Shown one piece after another: positions 7,393-15,552 of a DNA stretch of 47,329 nucleotides; positions within the stretch are counted from its first letter, which is position 1, and each line of letters starts with the position of its first letter. This DNA is from Abditibacteriota bacterium (GTDB lineage: Bacteria; Armatimonadota; UBA5829). The DNA is taken from the NCBI GenBank assembly GCA_017959625.1, contig JAGDAG010000276.1:1-47329 (forward strand), written 5' to 3'. The position numbers were made by a program, and so were the translations under genes. The notes under the pieces were generated by a model. It was not told the origin of the DNA and ran no database searches. It worked only from the letters and a program-made list of their open reading frames with translations.

Positions 7393-7950
7393 ATGAGTAG
7401 AATAGGTAAAATGCCCATCCGGATACCAAAGGGCGTAGAAGTAAAACTGGATGCCACCAACATCAATGTCAAAGGGCCCAAGGGTTCCCTTGACGTCAAG
7501 CTTCATCCTACCATCAAGGTCAGCGTTGAAGACGGAAGCATCATCTGCGAAAGGCCTACCGACAGGCCGGAGCACAGAAGCCTCCACGGCCTGATGAGGG
7601 CTCTTATCAACAACGCCGTGGTGGGAGTCACCGCCGGCTTTGAGAAAAAGCTCAACATCATCGGCGTGGGCTACCGCTGCGAGATGTCCGGCAAGAACCT
7701 TAAACTTATCGTAGGTTATTCCAACGACGTTATCATCGAACCTCTCGAAGGCATAACCTTTGAGTGCGGAACGGAAGGACCTCAGAGGACACCGTTTATT
7801 TTTGTCCGGGGCATCAGCAAGGAAACAGTAGGCCAGCAGGCGGCGCTCATAAGACGCGTACGGCCTCCCGAGCCCTATAAGGGCAAGGGGATACGCTATG
7901 CCGGCGAGTATGTAAGACGCAAGGTCGGCAAGGCTGCTGTAAAGAAATAA
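7393..7950 (+). CDS. rplF: 50S ribosomal protein L6
   Basis: L6 lies at the base of the L7/L12 stalk near the sarcin-ricin loop. The 185-residue product has the typical start MSRIGKMPIRIPKGV and the C-terminal motif RRVRPPEPYKGKGIRYAGEYVRRK. GGAGG is present upstream. A 203-nt gap separates it from rplR, much longer than the usual spacing. Confidence 0.98.
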   Translation: MSRIGKMPIRIPKGVEVKLDATNINVKGPKGSLDVKLHPTIKVSVEDGSIICERPTDRPEHRSLHGLMRALINNAVVGVTAGFEKKLNIIGVGYRCEMSGKNLKLIVGYSNDVIIEPLEGITFECGTEGPQRTPFIFVRGISKETVGQQAALIRRVRPPEPYKGKGIRYAGEYVRRKVGKAAVKK

Positions 7951-7962
7951 TCGATTACGATA

Positions 7963-7999
7963 CCCTTCCGGTATGTTATATGCCGGAACGGGTTTTGTA
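7963..7999 (+). terminator. Terminator-like hairpin in the rplF-rplR gap
   Basis: CCCTTCCGG (7963-7971) pairs with CCGGAACGGG (7983-7992, one bulged C), followed by TTTTGTA. Further palindromic elements follow (CCGGCCGG at 8003-8010; GCGG 8053-8056 with CCGC 8063-8066). It lies about 155 nt before rplR, inside what should be one operon, so partial termination or a leader RNA is possible. I saw no good promoter in the rest of the gap. Confidence 0.45.
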
Positions 8000-8153
8000 T
8001 ATCCGGCCGGCTGTCTCTGCCGCAGAAGTCTCAGAAGTATTTTTACCCGTAAGCGGTGCGAGCCGCAGCGGAAAGCGACGGTATTTATACTGGTGGGGCG
8101 GCACTGAATCTACCTGCCGGAAAGACCTTATTATCTGAAGACGGAGGATACAA

Positions 8154-8516
8154 TTGAAAAAGACAAAGGAAATGCTTCGCCAAAGCAGGCATTTCAGACT
8201 GAGAAAAAAGCTTTCGGGTACCGAAGAGATGCCCAGGCTGAATGTTTTCAGGTCTCTGAAGAACATCTATGCTCAGGTGATCGACGACACAAAGGGCCAT
8301 ACGCTTGTTGCCGCATCTACTCTTGATGAAGCGATAAAGTCCGGCCTTGAAGGAAAAAGCAAGAAGGAAGCCGCCAAGATGGTGGGCGAACTCATTGCCA
8401 GAAAAGCCCTTGACGCAGGTATTACGACAGTAGTATTTGACCGAGGCGGCTACAAGTACCATGGAAGAGTTGCTGCACTGGCCGAAGGCGCCCGTGAAGC
8501 CGGTTTGAAGTTTTAG
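8154..8516 (+). CDS. rplR: 50S ribosomal protein L18
   Basis: L18 binds 5S rRNA together with L5. The 120-residue product starts MKKTKEMLRQSRHFRLRKKL, contains PRLNVFRSLKNIYAQVIDD and ends GAREAGLKF, the universal L18 C-terminus. It starts at TTG 8154, supported by GGAGG 7 nt upstream and by the absence of an ATG in the correct place. rpsE follows 12 nt later. Confidence 0.96.
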   Translation: MKKTKEMLRQSRHFRLRKKLSGTEEMPRLNVFRSLKNIYAQVIDDTKGHTLVAASTLDEAIKSGLEGKSKKEAAKMVGELIARKALDAGITTVVFDRGGYKYHGRVAALAEGAREAGLKF

Positions 8517-8528
8517 GAGCGAAGGGTT

Positions 8529-9134
8529 ATGCCAAGAATAAATGCTGATAAGCTGAATCTTGAAGAGATAGTTATCAAAACCAACAGGGTTCAGAAAACC
8601 ACCAAAGGCGGACGCACCCTCAGCTTTAGCGTTCTGGTCGCTGTGGGCGATAAAGCAGGACATGTGGGAGTGGGTTTAGGCAAGGCTGCCGCCGCCCCCG
8701 ACGCTATCCGCAAGGGTGTTGAAGATGCCAAGAAGAACATGATTTCGGTCCCTCTGGTCCACGGCACTGTTCCGCATGAGGTATTTGACAAGTACGGCGC
8801 TTCCAACGTCGTGGTAAAGCCTGCTTCCCATGGTACCGGCGTTGTCGCCGGCGGCGCTGTGAGACCTATTCTGGAGCTTGCCGGTGTGACCGACGTCCTT
8901 GCCAAGATACTGGGCTCCCGCAACGCTGTGAACGTTGCCAAGGCTACCATCAATTGCCTGAAGAGCATGCAGGTCGCCGAGGACATTTGCGCCGCCCGCG
9001 GAGCAAAGGTCGCGACCCTTGTGCCCTGGTATGCAAAGGCAAAGGACGCCGAGGCTGCCGAAAGCGGTTTTGCCGAAGAGCCTGCTGCCGCGGAAGAACC
9101 TGCGGTAACAGCCGAGGAGGAAGCAAATGCTTAA
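8529..9134 (+). CDS. rpsE: 30S ribosomal protein S5
   Basis: S5 contributes to decoding accuracy and mRNA unwinding. The 201-residue product has the S5 N-terminal domain (RVQKTTKGGRTLSFSVLVAVGDKAGHVGVGLGKA) and the C-terminal domain, then an Ala/Glu-rich acidic tail of about 35 residues beyond the usual end. The tail is low-complexity and may be disordered. It overlaps rpmD by 8 nt. Confidence 0.97.
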   Translation: MPRINADKLNLEEIVIKTNRVQKTTKGGRTLSFSVLVAVGDKAGHVGVGLGKAAAAPDAIRKGVEDAKKNMISVPLVHGTVPHEVFDKYGASNVVVKPASHGTGVVAGGAVRPILELAGVTDVLAKILGSRNAVNVAKATINCLKSMQVAEDICAARGAKVATLVPWYAKAKDAEAAESGFAEEPAAAEEPAVTAEEEANA

Positions 9135-9321
9135 GATCACCCTTGTTAAGAGTACTATTAAGAGCAAACCCGACCAGATCGCTACCGTCCGCGCTCTCGG
9201 ACTTCACAAGATAGGTTCTGTGGTTTTTCAGGCGGAAACAGACTGCATCAAGGGCATGATCAATAAAGTAGGTCATCTCCTTTCTGTAGAAACTGTATCC
9301 GATCAGGAGGTTTCCAAGTAA
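9127..9321 (+). CDS. rpmD: 50S ribosomal protein L30
   Basis: The 64-residue L30 has the family pattern LKITLVKSTIKSKPDQIATVRALGLHKIGS. ATG 9127 overlaps the rpsE end by 8 nt and its TAA shares one base with the rplO ATG, so rpsE-rpmD-rplO are translationally linked. The order S5-L30-L15 is the standard one. Confidence 0.97.
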   Translation: MLKITLVKSTIKSKPDQIATVRALGLHKIGSVVFQAETDCIKGMINKVGHLLSVETVSDQEVSK

Positions 9322-9764
9322 TGAGATTACATGATTTAAAGCCCAACGACGGCGCTAAAAAAGACCGCAAAAGAGTTGGGCGCGGTCCCGGTTCCGGCCG
9401 CGGTACTACCGCAGGACGCGGAATGAACGGTCAGAAGTCCCGTTCCGGCGGCGGAGTTATGGTTGGTTTTGAAGGCGGACAGACGCCTTTATACAGAAAA
9501 CTGCCCCACAGAAAAGGGTTCAACAGCATAAACAAAAAGGATTACGTTGTTGTCAACGTGGCTGATTTTGATTCTTTTGAGGCCGGCGCGGAGATCACTA
9601 TCGCCGCTTTGCAGGAAGCAGGGATAATCAGCAACCTCAAGGACGGCGTCAAGGTCCTCGGCAACGGCGAGATCTCGAAGTCCTTTACTGTGAAAGCGAA
9701 CAAATTCTCAAAGTCAGCTATAGATAAGATCCAGGCTGCCGGAGGAACAGTGGAGGTTGTCTGA
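9321..9764 (+). CDS. rplO: 50S ribosomal protein L15
   Basis: L15 is a late-assembly protein of the large subunit. The 147-residue product has the glycine/arginine-rich extension (RVGRGPGSGRGTTAGRG) and GFEGGQTPLYRKLPHRKGF, both characteristic. Start and stop each share one base with the neighbouring genes rpmD and secY. Confidence 0.98.
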   Translation: MRLHDLKPNDGAKKDRKRVGRGPGSGRGTTAGRGMNGQKSRSGGGVMVGFEGGQTPLYRKLPHRKGFNSINKKDYVVVNVADFDSFEAGAEITIAALQEAGIISNLKDGVKVLGNGEISKSFTVKANKFSKSAIDKIQAAGGTVEVV

Positions 9765-11062
9765 TGCTTGAGTCTCTTGCGGCTGCATTCCGCAGTCCCG
9801 AGCTAAAAAAACGTATCCAGTATCTCATCCTGATGATGGCTGTGTATGTTCTTGGGCTGCATATAACCATCCCCGGTGTCGATCCCTCCAAGCTTTTCGG
9901 CGACGGAGGGGCGTTCAGCGGCGGTTTGGTTGACATGATGGATATGTTCGGCGGCGGCGCGTTCAAGAAGTATGCTATATTTGCCATGGGTATCATGCCC
10001 TACATCAACGCATCTATTATCATGCAGCTTCTGACTATCGCTTTCCCCAGCCTTGCTGCGCTGCAGAAGGAAGGGCCCGCCGGTCAGAAAAAAATCAAGC
10101 AATGGACCAGATGGCTTACGGGTATCCTTGCTTTCTTCCAGTCCTTTATGATGACTATGGTCCTCAAGAATTCAAACGCCATCAACGACAACGGGCTGGG
10201 CTGGCTGTATATACTCTATATCGCCGTCATACTTACTGCAGGGACGTGTTTTTTGGTATGGATGGGTGAAATGATCACCGAAAAAGGCATAGGAAACGGC
10301 GTTTCCATGGTCATATTTGCCGGTATCATGGTCACTCTTCCCTTCCAGCTGTTCTCGTCTGCCGCCCTGGCAGCTTCGTCGGGAGTGGGAGGCTGGTTCA
10401 GGTTTGCGCTGCTGATGCTTGTGTTTATCGCTACCGTAGCCTTTATGGTCGCCGTGACCCAGGCTCAGCGCAAAGTCCCTATCCAGAACGCCAGAAGAAC
10501 GGTGGGTAACAAGGTTTACGGCGGTCAGGCAACGCACCTTCCCCTGAAGGTGAATGCCGCGGGCGTTATCCCTATCATATTTGCCGTTTCCATCCAGTAT
10601 TTCCCTCTTACCATCGCCAACGCGCTGGCGCAGGGCAATCAGGATAACTGGTTCGTAAGGTTTGCTTCCGGGTTTGCTCCCGGCGGCTCCTGGTGGGGAT
10701 CTCTCATATACGCTCTGGGGATCCTGCTTTTCACGTATTTCTATACTGCGGTGACCTTCAACGTTGCCGACGTTACGGAAAACCTGAAAAAGCAGGGAAG
10801 CTATATCCCCGGTATCCGCCCCGGCAAGCCTACGCAGGAATACCTGGATAAGATCATGACAAGGATCACCCTTTTCGGCGCTATATTCCTTGCCATCGTT
10901 GCCCTTATCCAGTATTATATCCCCGGCTGGCTCGGTTTCGGCGGCACCTTCTCACTTATCGGCGGTACCTCGCTGCTGATCGTAGTGGGCGTTGCATTGG
11001 ATACCATGCAGCAGATCGAGTCCCAGCTTCTTATGAGGCATTATCAGGGCTTTATAAAATAA
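9764..11062 (+). CDS. secY: Protein translocase subunit SecY
   Basis: SecY is the channel subunit of the Sec translocon in the inner membrane, working with SecA (encoded at 30159) and SecE/SecG. The 432-residue product has about ten hydrophobic segments and the family features FAMGIMPYINASIIMQLL, VPIQNARRT and PGIRPGKPTQEYL. Its start shares one base with the rplO stop. Two hairpins follow it before adk. Confidence 0.98.
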   Translation: MLESLAAAFRSPELKKRIQYLILMMAVYVLGLHITIPGVDPSKLFGDGGAFSGGLVDMMDMFGGGAFKKYAIFAMGIMPYINASIIMQLLTIAFPSLAALQKEGPAGQKKIKQWTRWLTGILAFFQSFMMTMVLKNSNAINDNGLGWLYILYIAVILTAGTCFLVWMGEMITEKGIGNGVSMVIFAGIMVTLPFQLFSSAALAASSGVGGWFRFALLMLVFIATVAFMVAVTQAQRKVPIQNARRTVGNKVYGGQATHLPLKVNAAGVIPIIFAVSIQYFPLTIANALAQGNQDNWFVRFASGFAPGGSWWGSLIYALGILLFTYFYTAVTFNVADVTENLKKQGSYIPGIRPGKPTQEYLDKIMTRITLFGAIFLAIVALIQYYIPGWLGFGGTFSLIGGTSLLIVVGVALDTMQQIESQLLMRHYQGFIK

Positions 11063-11069
11063 AATATCG

Positions 11070-11127
11070 GGCAGCAGAGCTTCTGCTGCCTTATTCTCGT
11101 CCGCGCGCATTTTGCGCGGGCGTTTTT
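11070..11127 (+). terminator. Two tandem hairpins between secY and adk
   Basis: Hairpin 1: GGCAGCAGA (11070-11078) with TCTGCTGCC (11082-11090), 9 bp, followed by TTATTCT. Hairpin 2: CCGCGC (11101-11106) with GCGCGG (11114-11119), followed by GCGTTTTT. The second T-run ends only 11 nt before the adk ATG. They resemble terminators, but adk has no visible promoter of its own, so read-through or regulated termination is implied. Confidence 0.55.
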
Positions 11128-11137
11128 GGAGTGTATT

Positions 11138-11779
11138 ATGAGGATCGTTTTGTTCGGCCCTCCGGGCGCCGGAAAAGGCACCCAGGCCACTATGCTTTCC
11201 AGAGCTATAGGTGCGGAGCATATCTCCACCGGCGATATGCTTCGGGAAGCCATCAGCAGAGAAACCTCCGTGGGGCTTTCCGCCAAGGGTTATATGGACA
11301 AGGGTTTTCTTGTCCCGGATGAGATCGTTCTGGATATCGTAAAAGAAAAAATCGCGTCGGACTGCCGTCACGGCTTCATTCTTGACGGTTTCCCCCGGAC
11401 CATACCCCAGGCGGAAGGCCTGGACAGGCTTCTCGGGGAGCTCGGTATGCCTTTGGAAGCCGTGATCGACCTGGAGATATCTGCCCGTCGTATCGTGGAA
11501 CGCCTTTCCGGACGGCTCGTATGCCCCGGGTGCGGCGAGCCCTACAACAGGGTCTCAAAGCCTCCCGCAAAGGAAGGCGTATGCGATATCTGCGGCTGTG
11601 AGATAGTTCAGAGAGACGATGATAAGCCCGATGCGATCCACAACCGTCTTGCGACGTATGAGAAGAGTACCGCGCCGCTTATAGACTACTATCGCGGCAA
11701 GGGCATCCTGCACGGTATCGACGCAGATGCCGATATTGATGATATCCGGGGCAGGATCCTGAAGGTCTTAGGAGTTTGA
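11138..11779 (+). CDS. adk: Adenylate kinase
   Basis: Converts AMP + ATP to 2 ADP in the cytosol. The 213-residue product has the P-loop GPPGAGKGT (residues 7-15) and GFPRTIPQAEGLD. It has the long LID domain carrying four cysteines (CPGCG and CDICG), the zinc-binding form common in Gram-positives. ATG 11138 (TTGGAG upstream) is used rather than the TTG four codons earlier. map follows after 1 nt. Confidence 0.98.
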   Translation: MRIVLFGPPGAGKGTQATMLSRAIGAEHISTGDMLREAISRETSVGLSAKGYMDKGFLVPDEIVLDIVKEKIASDCRHGFILDGFPRTIPQAEGLDRLLGELGMPLEAVIDLEISARRIVERLSGRLVCPGCGEPYNRVSKPPAKEGVCDICGCEIVQRDDDKPDAIHNRLATYEKSTAPLIDYYRGKGILHGIDADADIDDIRGRILKVLGV

Positions 11780-11780
11780 T

Positions 11781-12539
11781 TTGGTTTACAAAAAGACTCC
11801 CCGCGAACTGGAACGTCAGCGTACGGCCTGCAAGGTGGTGGCAGAGGTGCTTTTGTATGCCGGAGTAGTTTTAAAAGCCGGAATGACGACCCTTGAGCTG
11901 GATAAGCTTATCGAAGAGAAGTGTTCCTCTCTCGGCGCCGTCCCTTCGTTCAAGGGGCTTTACGGCTTTCCGGGAGCCGCCTGCATCTCCGTAAACGACG
12001 AGCTTATCCACGGGATACCTTCCGACAGATGCGTGCTTAAGGACGGCGATCTTGTCAGCGTGGATTTCGGCGCCTGCAAAAACGGTTTTCACGGCGATTC
12101 CACCGTTACGTTCGTGGTGGGCGGCCCCGACAAGGCCGGAGAAGAAGCGCGCAGGCTTCTGGACGTCACAAGGCGCGCCCTTGAGATAGGTATCGAAAAC
12201 GCTTACGCCGGCAACAGGCTCGGCGATCTGGGCTACGCCGTGGAAAAGTACGTCACAAGCCAGGGCTGCAGTGTCGTCAGAGAATATGTGGGCCACGGTA
12301 TTGGCAAGCAGGTCCACGAGGATCCTTCCGTTCCGAACTACGGCCGCCCCGGAAAGGGGCTGAGGCTTTCGGAAGGAGTGGTGCTTGCCATAGAGCCTAT
12401 GGTCAATTACGGATCTCCCGAAATTCGGGTGTTGGATAACAAATGGACAGTGGTGACCCGGGACGGTTCTCTCTGCGCTCATTTTGAGCATACCGTTGCA
12501 GTAACGGGAAACGGTCCGGAAATACTCACAATGCTTTAG
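11781..12539 (+). CDS. map: Methionine aminopeptidase, type I
   Basis: Removes the initiator methionine from nascent proteins. The 252-residue protein is the short type I form with no N-terminal zinc or SH3 extension. The five metal ligands are visible in SVDFGACKNGFHGDST (two Asp), GHGIGKQVHEDP (His), AIEPMV (Glu) and HFEHTVAV (Glu). It starts at TTG 11781 with GGAG 7-8 nt upstream. infA follows 10 nt after the stop. Confidence 0.97.
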   Translation: MVYKKTPRELERQRTACKVVAEVLLYAGVVLKAGMTTLELDKLIEEKCSSLGAVPSFKGLYGFPGAACISVNDELIHGIPSDRCVLKDGDLVSVDFGACKNGFHGDSTVTFVVGGPDKAGEEARRLLDVTRRALEIGIENAYAGNRLGDLGYAVEKYVTSQGCSVVREYVGHGIGKQVHEDPSVPNYGRPGKGLRLSEGVVLAIEPMVNYGSPEIRVLDNKWTVVTRDGSLCAHFEHTVAVTGNGPEILTML

Positions 12540-12549
12540 GAGGTGCCCT

Positions 12550-12771
12550 TTGGCAAAAGAAGAAGCAATTACCGTTGAAGGCAGGGTGGTAGATTCCCTT
12601 CCGAACGCATCCTTTAAGGTGGAGCTGCCTCAGGGGCATATCATCACGGCTCATATATCCGGGAAGATGCGCATGAACTATATAAGGATACTTCCCGGCG
12701 ACAGAGTTACCGTAGAGCTGAGTCCCTACGATCTGACCCGGGGGAGGATCACCTACAGGTTCAAAAACTGA
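12550..12771 (+). CDS. infA: Translation initiation factor IF-1
   Basis: IF-1 occupies the ribosomal A site during initiation. The 73-residue OB-fold protein contains VEGRVVDSLPNASFKVEL, GHIITAHISGKMRMNYIRILPGDRV and DLTRGRITYRFK, all typical. It starts at TTG 12550, 7 nt after an AGGAGG that overlaps the map stop. The alpha-operon promoter lies just downstream. Confidence 0.98.
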   Translation: MAKEEAITVEGRVVDSLPNASFKVELPQGHIITAHISGKMRMNYIRILPGDRVTVELSPYDLTRGRITYRFKN

Positions 12772-12799
12772 CACGGATCACAAAAAACGATAAACAGAC

Positions 12800-12828
12800 T
12801 TTACTTTTGGCATTTATTATGGTATAAT
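12800..12828 (+). promoter_or_regulatory. Promoter of the rpmJ-rpsM-rpsK-rpsD-rpoA block
   Basis: TTTACT at 12800-12805 and a perfect TATAAT at 12823-12828, 17 nt apart. The start of transcription would be near 12835, about 60 nt before rpmJ. It lies in the 125-nt gap after infA, where an alpha-operon promoter is expected. Confidence 0.7.
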
Positions 12829-12840
12829 AATTAAATGCCA
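12808..12840 (+). promoter_or_regulatory. Hyphenated palindrome centred on the -10 box (operator candidate)
   Basis: TGGCATTT (12808-12815) is matched by AAATGCCA (12833-12840), and inside it ATTAT (12816-12820) is matched by ATAAT (12824-12828). The symmetric block encloses the TATAAT. It could be a repressor site at the DNA level or, if transcription starts upstream, a hairpin. No family is assigned. Confidence 0.45.
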
Positions 12841-12896
12841 TTAAATATTCTTATACTCACAGGCGTGTGGGTGTACAGAATAGAGAGGAGTGACTA

Positions 12897-13013
12897 ATGA
12901 AAGTCAGAGCTTCAGTTAAGCCTATGTGCGACAAGTGCAAGGTAATCAAAAGACATGGTGTTGTCAGGGTTATCTGCTCTGCGTATCCTAAGCACAAACA
13001 CAGACAAGGCTAA
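12897..13013 (+). CDS. rpmJ: 50S ribosomal protein L36, zinc-binding (C+) form
   Basis: This 38-residue gene reads MKVRASVKPMCDKCKVIKRH...PKHKHRQG. L36 stabilises domain VI of 23S rRNA. The zinc ligands Cys11, Cys14, Cys27 and His33 are all present, so this is the C+ form. GAGGAG lies just upstream of ATG 12897. rpsM follows 36 nt later. Confidence 0.97.
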   Translation: MKVRASVKPMCDKCKVIKRHGVVRVICSAYPKHKHRQG

Positions 13014-13049
13014 TGCCGGATACAAAAAGTTATTGGAGGAAAACGTAAC

Positions 13050-13427
13050 TTGGCACGAATTGCAGGTGTGGACTTACCTCGGGACAAGAGGATCGAATAT
13101 GGTCTGACCTATATTTTCGGGATCGGATTGACCAGCTCCCGCAAAATATTGGCCGAAGCCCAGGTCGATCCCGACACGAGAGTTAAGGACCTGACTGAGA
13201 TCGAGATCGGACGTCTCAGAAAAGTAATCGAAGGCAGTTATACTGTCGAAGGCGACCTCAGGCGTGAGGTCGGCATGGCTATACGCCGCTTAGTGGAGAT
13301 CGGCTGCAACAGAGGAAGACGCCACAGAATGAATCTTCCCGTCCGCGGCCAGAGAACAAAAACAAATGCAAGAACCAGAAAGGGCCCGAGAAAGACAGTC
13401 AGCAGGTCCAAGAAGGCAGCAGAATAG
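13050..13427 (+). CDS. rpsM: 30S ribosomal protein S13
   Basis: S13 forms bridges to the large subunit and touches P-site tRNA. The 125-residue product has ARIAGVDLPRDKRIEYGLTYIFGIG and the basic end RGQRTKTNARTRKGPRKTV. It starts at TTG 13050, 11 nt after a GGAGG. Followed by rpsK after 12 nt. Confidence 0.97.
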   Translation: MARIAGVDLPRDKRIEYGLTYIFGIGLTSSRKILAEAQVDPDTRVKDLTEIEIGRLRKVIEGSYTVEGDLRREVGMAIRRLVEIGCNRGRRHRMNLPVRGQRTKTNARTRKGPRKTVSRSKKAAE

Positions 13428-13439
13428 GGAGGCTTTTAA

Positions 13440-13832
13440 TTGGTTAGAAAACAAGAAACTCGCGTAAAAGCAAAGCCCAAGAGAAATGTTGCTCACGGTG
13501 TCGCTCATATCAAGAGTACTTTCAACAACACCCTCGTTTCCATCAGCGATGAAAACGGACAGGTGCTGTCTTGGTGTTCTGCCGGTCAGGTAGGCTTTAA
13601 AGGTTCCAAGAAGAGCACTCCTTTTGCCGCTTCCCTTGCTGCCGAAAAGGCTGCAAAGGCCGCCATGGAGCATGGTCTTCAGAAGGTCGACGTTATGGTA
13701 AAGGGGCCCGGTTCGGGACGAGAAACGGCTATCAGGGCGCTTGCCACCGCAGGGCTTGATATCGTTATGATCAAGGACGTTACGCCCATACCCCATAACG
13801 GCTGCAGACCTCCCAAGAGAAGAAGAGTATAG
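13440..13832 (+). CDS. rpsK: 30S ribosomal protein S11
   Basis: S11 lies on the platform near the E-site mRNA. The 130-residue product has HIKSTFNNTLVSISD, VKGPGSGRETAIRAL and the C-terminal PIPHNGCRPPKRRRV. It starts at TTG 13440 with GGGAGG upstream, the fifth TTG start in this cluster. Confidence 0.97.
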   Translation: MVRKQETRVKAKPKRNVAHGVAHIKSTFNNTLVSISDENGQVLSWCSAGQVGFKGSKKSTPFAASLAAEKAAKAAMEHGLQKVDVMVKGPGSGRETAIRALATAGLDIVMIKDVTPIPHNGCRPPKRRRV

Positions 13833-13864
13833 TTTGCATAGTTTGTAGAATAAGGAGATTATCA

Positions 13865-14521
13865 ATGTCATCACAAAGTATCCCTGCCTGCAAGATGTGC
13901 AGACGCGAAGGGGCAAAGTTATATATAAAAGGTACCCGGTGCTATTCCAAGAAATGTCCTTTTGATTCGGTCAAAGGCGGAAAGAACAACGAAAAGGCTG
14001 TTCCTCCCGTTCCCGGTATGCACGGCCAGAACATGCAGCGCAAGCTTTCCGATTACGGACAGCAGCTGCGCGAGAAGCAGAAGCTGAAGAGGATCTACGG
14101 CATGCGTGAGAAACAGTTTTCCATCGACGTTGCCGAAGCCGTCCGCAAGCCCGGCGTAACCGGTGAAAACCTGCTCAGACTGCTGGAGACGAGGCTTGAC
14201 AATATCGCCTACAGACTGTGCTTCGGATTTTCCCGCAAGCAGGCAAAACAGCTTGTAAGCCACGGACACGTGCTTGTGAACGGAAAAAAGGTGGACATAC
14301 CTTCCTATAAAGTCAAGACAGGCGACGTGATCTCCGTCGCCGAAAAGGCCAGAAGCATAGCGTTCGTTGTGGACTCTATCGCAGCAAACTCGAAAAATGT
14401 TCCGGTATGGCTCAGCCTCGATCCCGGCGCTTTTTCCGGAAAAGTGGTGGCTCTTCCCGCAAGAGATCAGATCGATACCGACGTTAACGAACAGCTGATC
14501 GTTGAATATTATTCCAGATAA
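13865..14521 (+). CDS. rpsD: 30S ribosomal protein S4, zinc-binding form
   Basis: S4 starts assembly of the 30S body and shapes decoding fidelity. The 218-residue product has an N-terminal four-cysteine cluster (Cys9, Cys12, Cys26, Cys31) that should bind zinc. It also has the S4 RNA-binding domain (LETRLDNIAYRLCFGFSRKQAKQLVSHGHVLVNGKKVDIPSY). AAGGAG precedes the ATG. rpoA follows closely. Confidence 0.97.
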   Translation: MSSQSIPACKMCRREGAKLYIKGTRCYSKKCPFDSVKGGKNNEKAVPPVPGMHGQNMQRKLSDYGQQLREKQKLKRIYGMREKQFSIDVAEAVRKPGVTGENLLRLLETRLDNIAYRLCFGFSRKQAKQLVSHGHVLVNGKKVDIPSYKVKTGDVISVAEKARSIAFVVDSIAANSKNVPVWLSLDPGAFSGKVVALPARDQIDTDVNEQLIVEYYSR

Positions 14522-14541
14522 TAGCGGAGGTGACCGATAAA

Positions 14542-15486
14542 ATGGGAAATGACGAGCCGAGAATCATTGTAAAGAAGGAAAGCGATCTTTCCGGCCAGTT
14601 TGTGGTGGAGCCTCTTGTTCATACCTTTGGGCATACCATAGGCAGCGCTCTCAGGAGAGTTCTTCTTTCCAACATAGAAGGCGCTGCGGTGACCTCCATT
14701 AAGATCAAAGGGGTAAAGCATGAATTTCAGACCATGGACGGAGTCCGGGAGGACGTTACCGAGTTCATGCTGAACATGCGGGGGCTCTATGTCAAGATGC
14801 AGACGCCGCCGGGGGATAATTCTCCGCGTAACCTTACTATCCATATAGAAGGGTCCGGAAGAGTTACCGGCGCCGATATCCAATGCGCTACAAACGATGT
14901 GATTGTTGTCAATCCTGATGTTTATCTGTGTGAGATCACCGATGAAGCCGGTTCTCTGGATGTGGAAATGACTGTTGAAAAGGGCTACGGTTTCGTGCTT
15001 CCCGAAAAGCAGCGCATCCGCAAGGACGGAAATATTGGTATCATACCAATGGCGTCCGTTTTTACTCCGGTCATCAAGGTTTCCTATAATGTGGAGCCCA
15101 CACGGGTAGGTCATGATACTCATTTTGAGCGACTGGTTCTTAATATCGAAACAAACGGGACAGTGTCCCCCGGCGAAGTGCTTGTTGAAGGCTGCAACAT
15201 TCTTATAAAGCAGTTCAATCTTATCCGCAGCTTTGCCGGTGAAATAGGTGAAATGACAGGTTATGAAATACCGATCGCCTCGGATCCCAAACTCACTACA
15301 AAGGTCGAGGATCTGGCGTTCGGACACAGAACGGCCAACTGCCTCAGAAGGGAAAACATACAAACCGTTGCCGAGCTTATCAGCTATACCGAAAGCGATC
15401 TGCTCAAGCTCCGGAGTTTTGGCAAGAAATCCCTGGACGAGGTCATAGCCAAGCTTCATGATATGGGGCTCAGCCTTAAACGGTAG
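14542..15486 (+). CDS. rpoA: DNA-directed RNA polymerase subunit alpha
   Basis: Alpha nucleates RNA polymerase assembly, and its C-terminal domain contacts upstream DNA and activators. The 314-residue product has the N-terminal dimerisation domain (VEPLVHTFGHTIGSALRRVLLSNIEGAAVTSI) and the alpha-CTD helix-hairpin-helix (HRTANCLRREN...LLKLRSFGKKSLDEV). ATG 14542 is chosen because the in-frame GTG at 14530 lies directly on the GGAGG Shine-Dalgarno. Confidence 0.97.
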   Translation: MGNDEPRIIVKKESDLSGQFVVEPLVHTFGHTIGSALRRVLLSNIEGAAVTSIKIKGVKHEFQTMDGVREDVTEFMLNMRGLYVKMQTPPGDNSPRNLTIHIEGSGRVTGADIQCATNDVIVVNPDVYLCEITDEAGSLDVEMTVEKGYGFVLPEKQRIRKDGNIGIIPMASVFTPVIKVSYNVEPTRVGHDTHFERLVLNIETNGTVSPGEVLVEGCNILIKQFNLIRSFAGEIGEMTGYEIPIASDPKLTTKVEDLAFGHRTANCLRRENIQTVAELISYTESDLLKLRSFGKKSLDEVIAKLHDMGLSLKR

Positions 15487-15495
15487 GGCTCCGTC

Positions 15496-15516
15496 TCTTC
15501 CGTTTCTTGCGGAAGA
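15496..15516 (+). promoter_or_regulatory. Hairpin upstream of rplQ
   Basis: A perfect 7-bp stem TCTTCCG (15496-15502) with CGGAAGA (15510-15516) and a 7-nt loop, in the 66-nt rpoA-rplQ gap. The following sequence is AT-rich (GTATTATTAAAAATT) but has no T-run. It may protect or regulate rplQ mRNA. Confidence 0.35.
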
Positions 15517-15536
15517 AACAGTATTATTAAAAATTA

Positions 15537-15549
15537 AGGTGGATTAAAT
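15537..15549 (+). repeat. 13-nt Shine-Dalgarno-context repeat, copy 1 (rplQ)
   Basis: AGGTGGATTAAAT occurs here before the rplQ ATG (15553) and again exactly at 17281-17293, where its last two bases begin the rpsI ATG. The GGTGG core is the ribosome-binding site. The extended identity may reflect shared translational control or chance conservation of an efficient site. Confidence 0.5.
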
Positions 15550-15552
15550 ATT

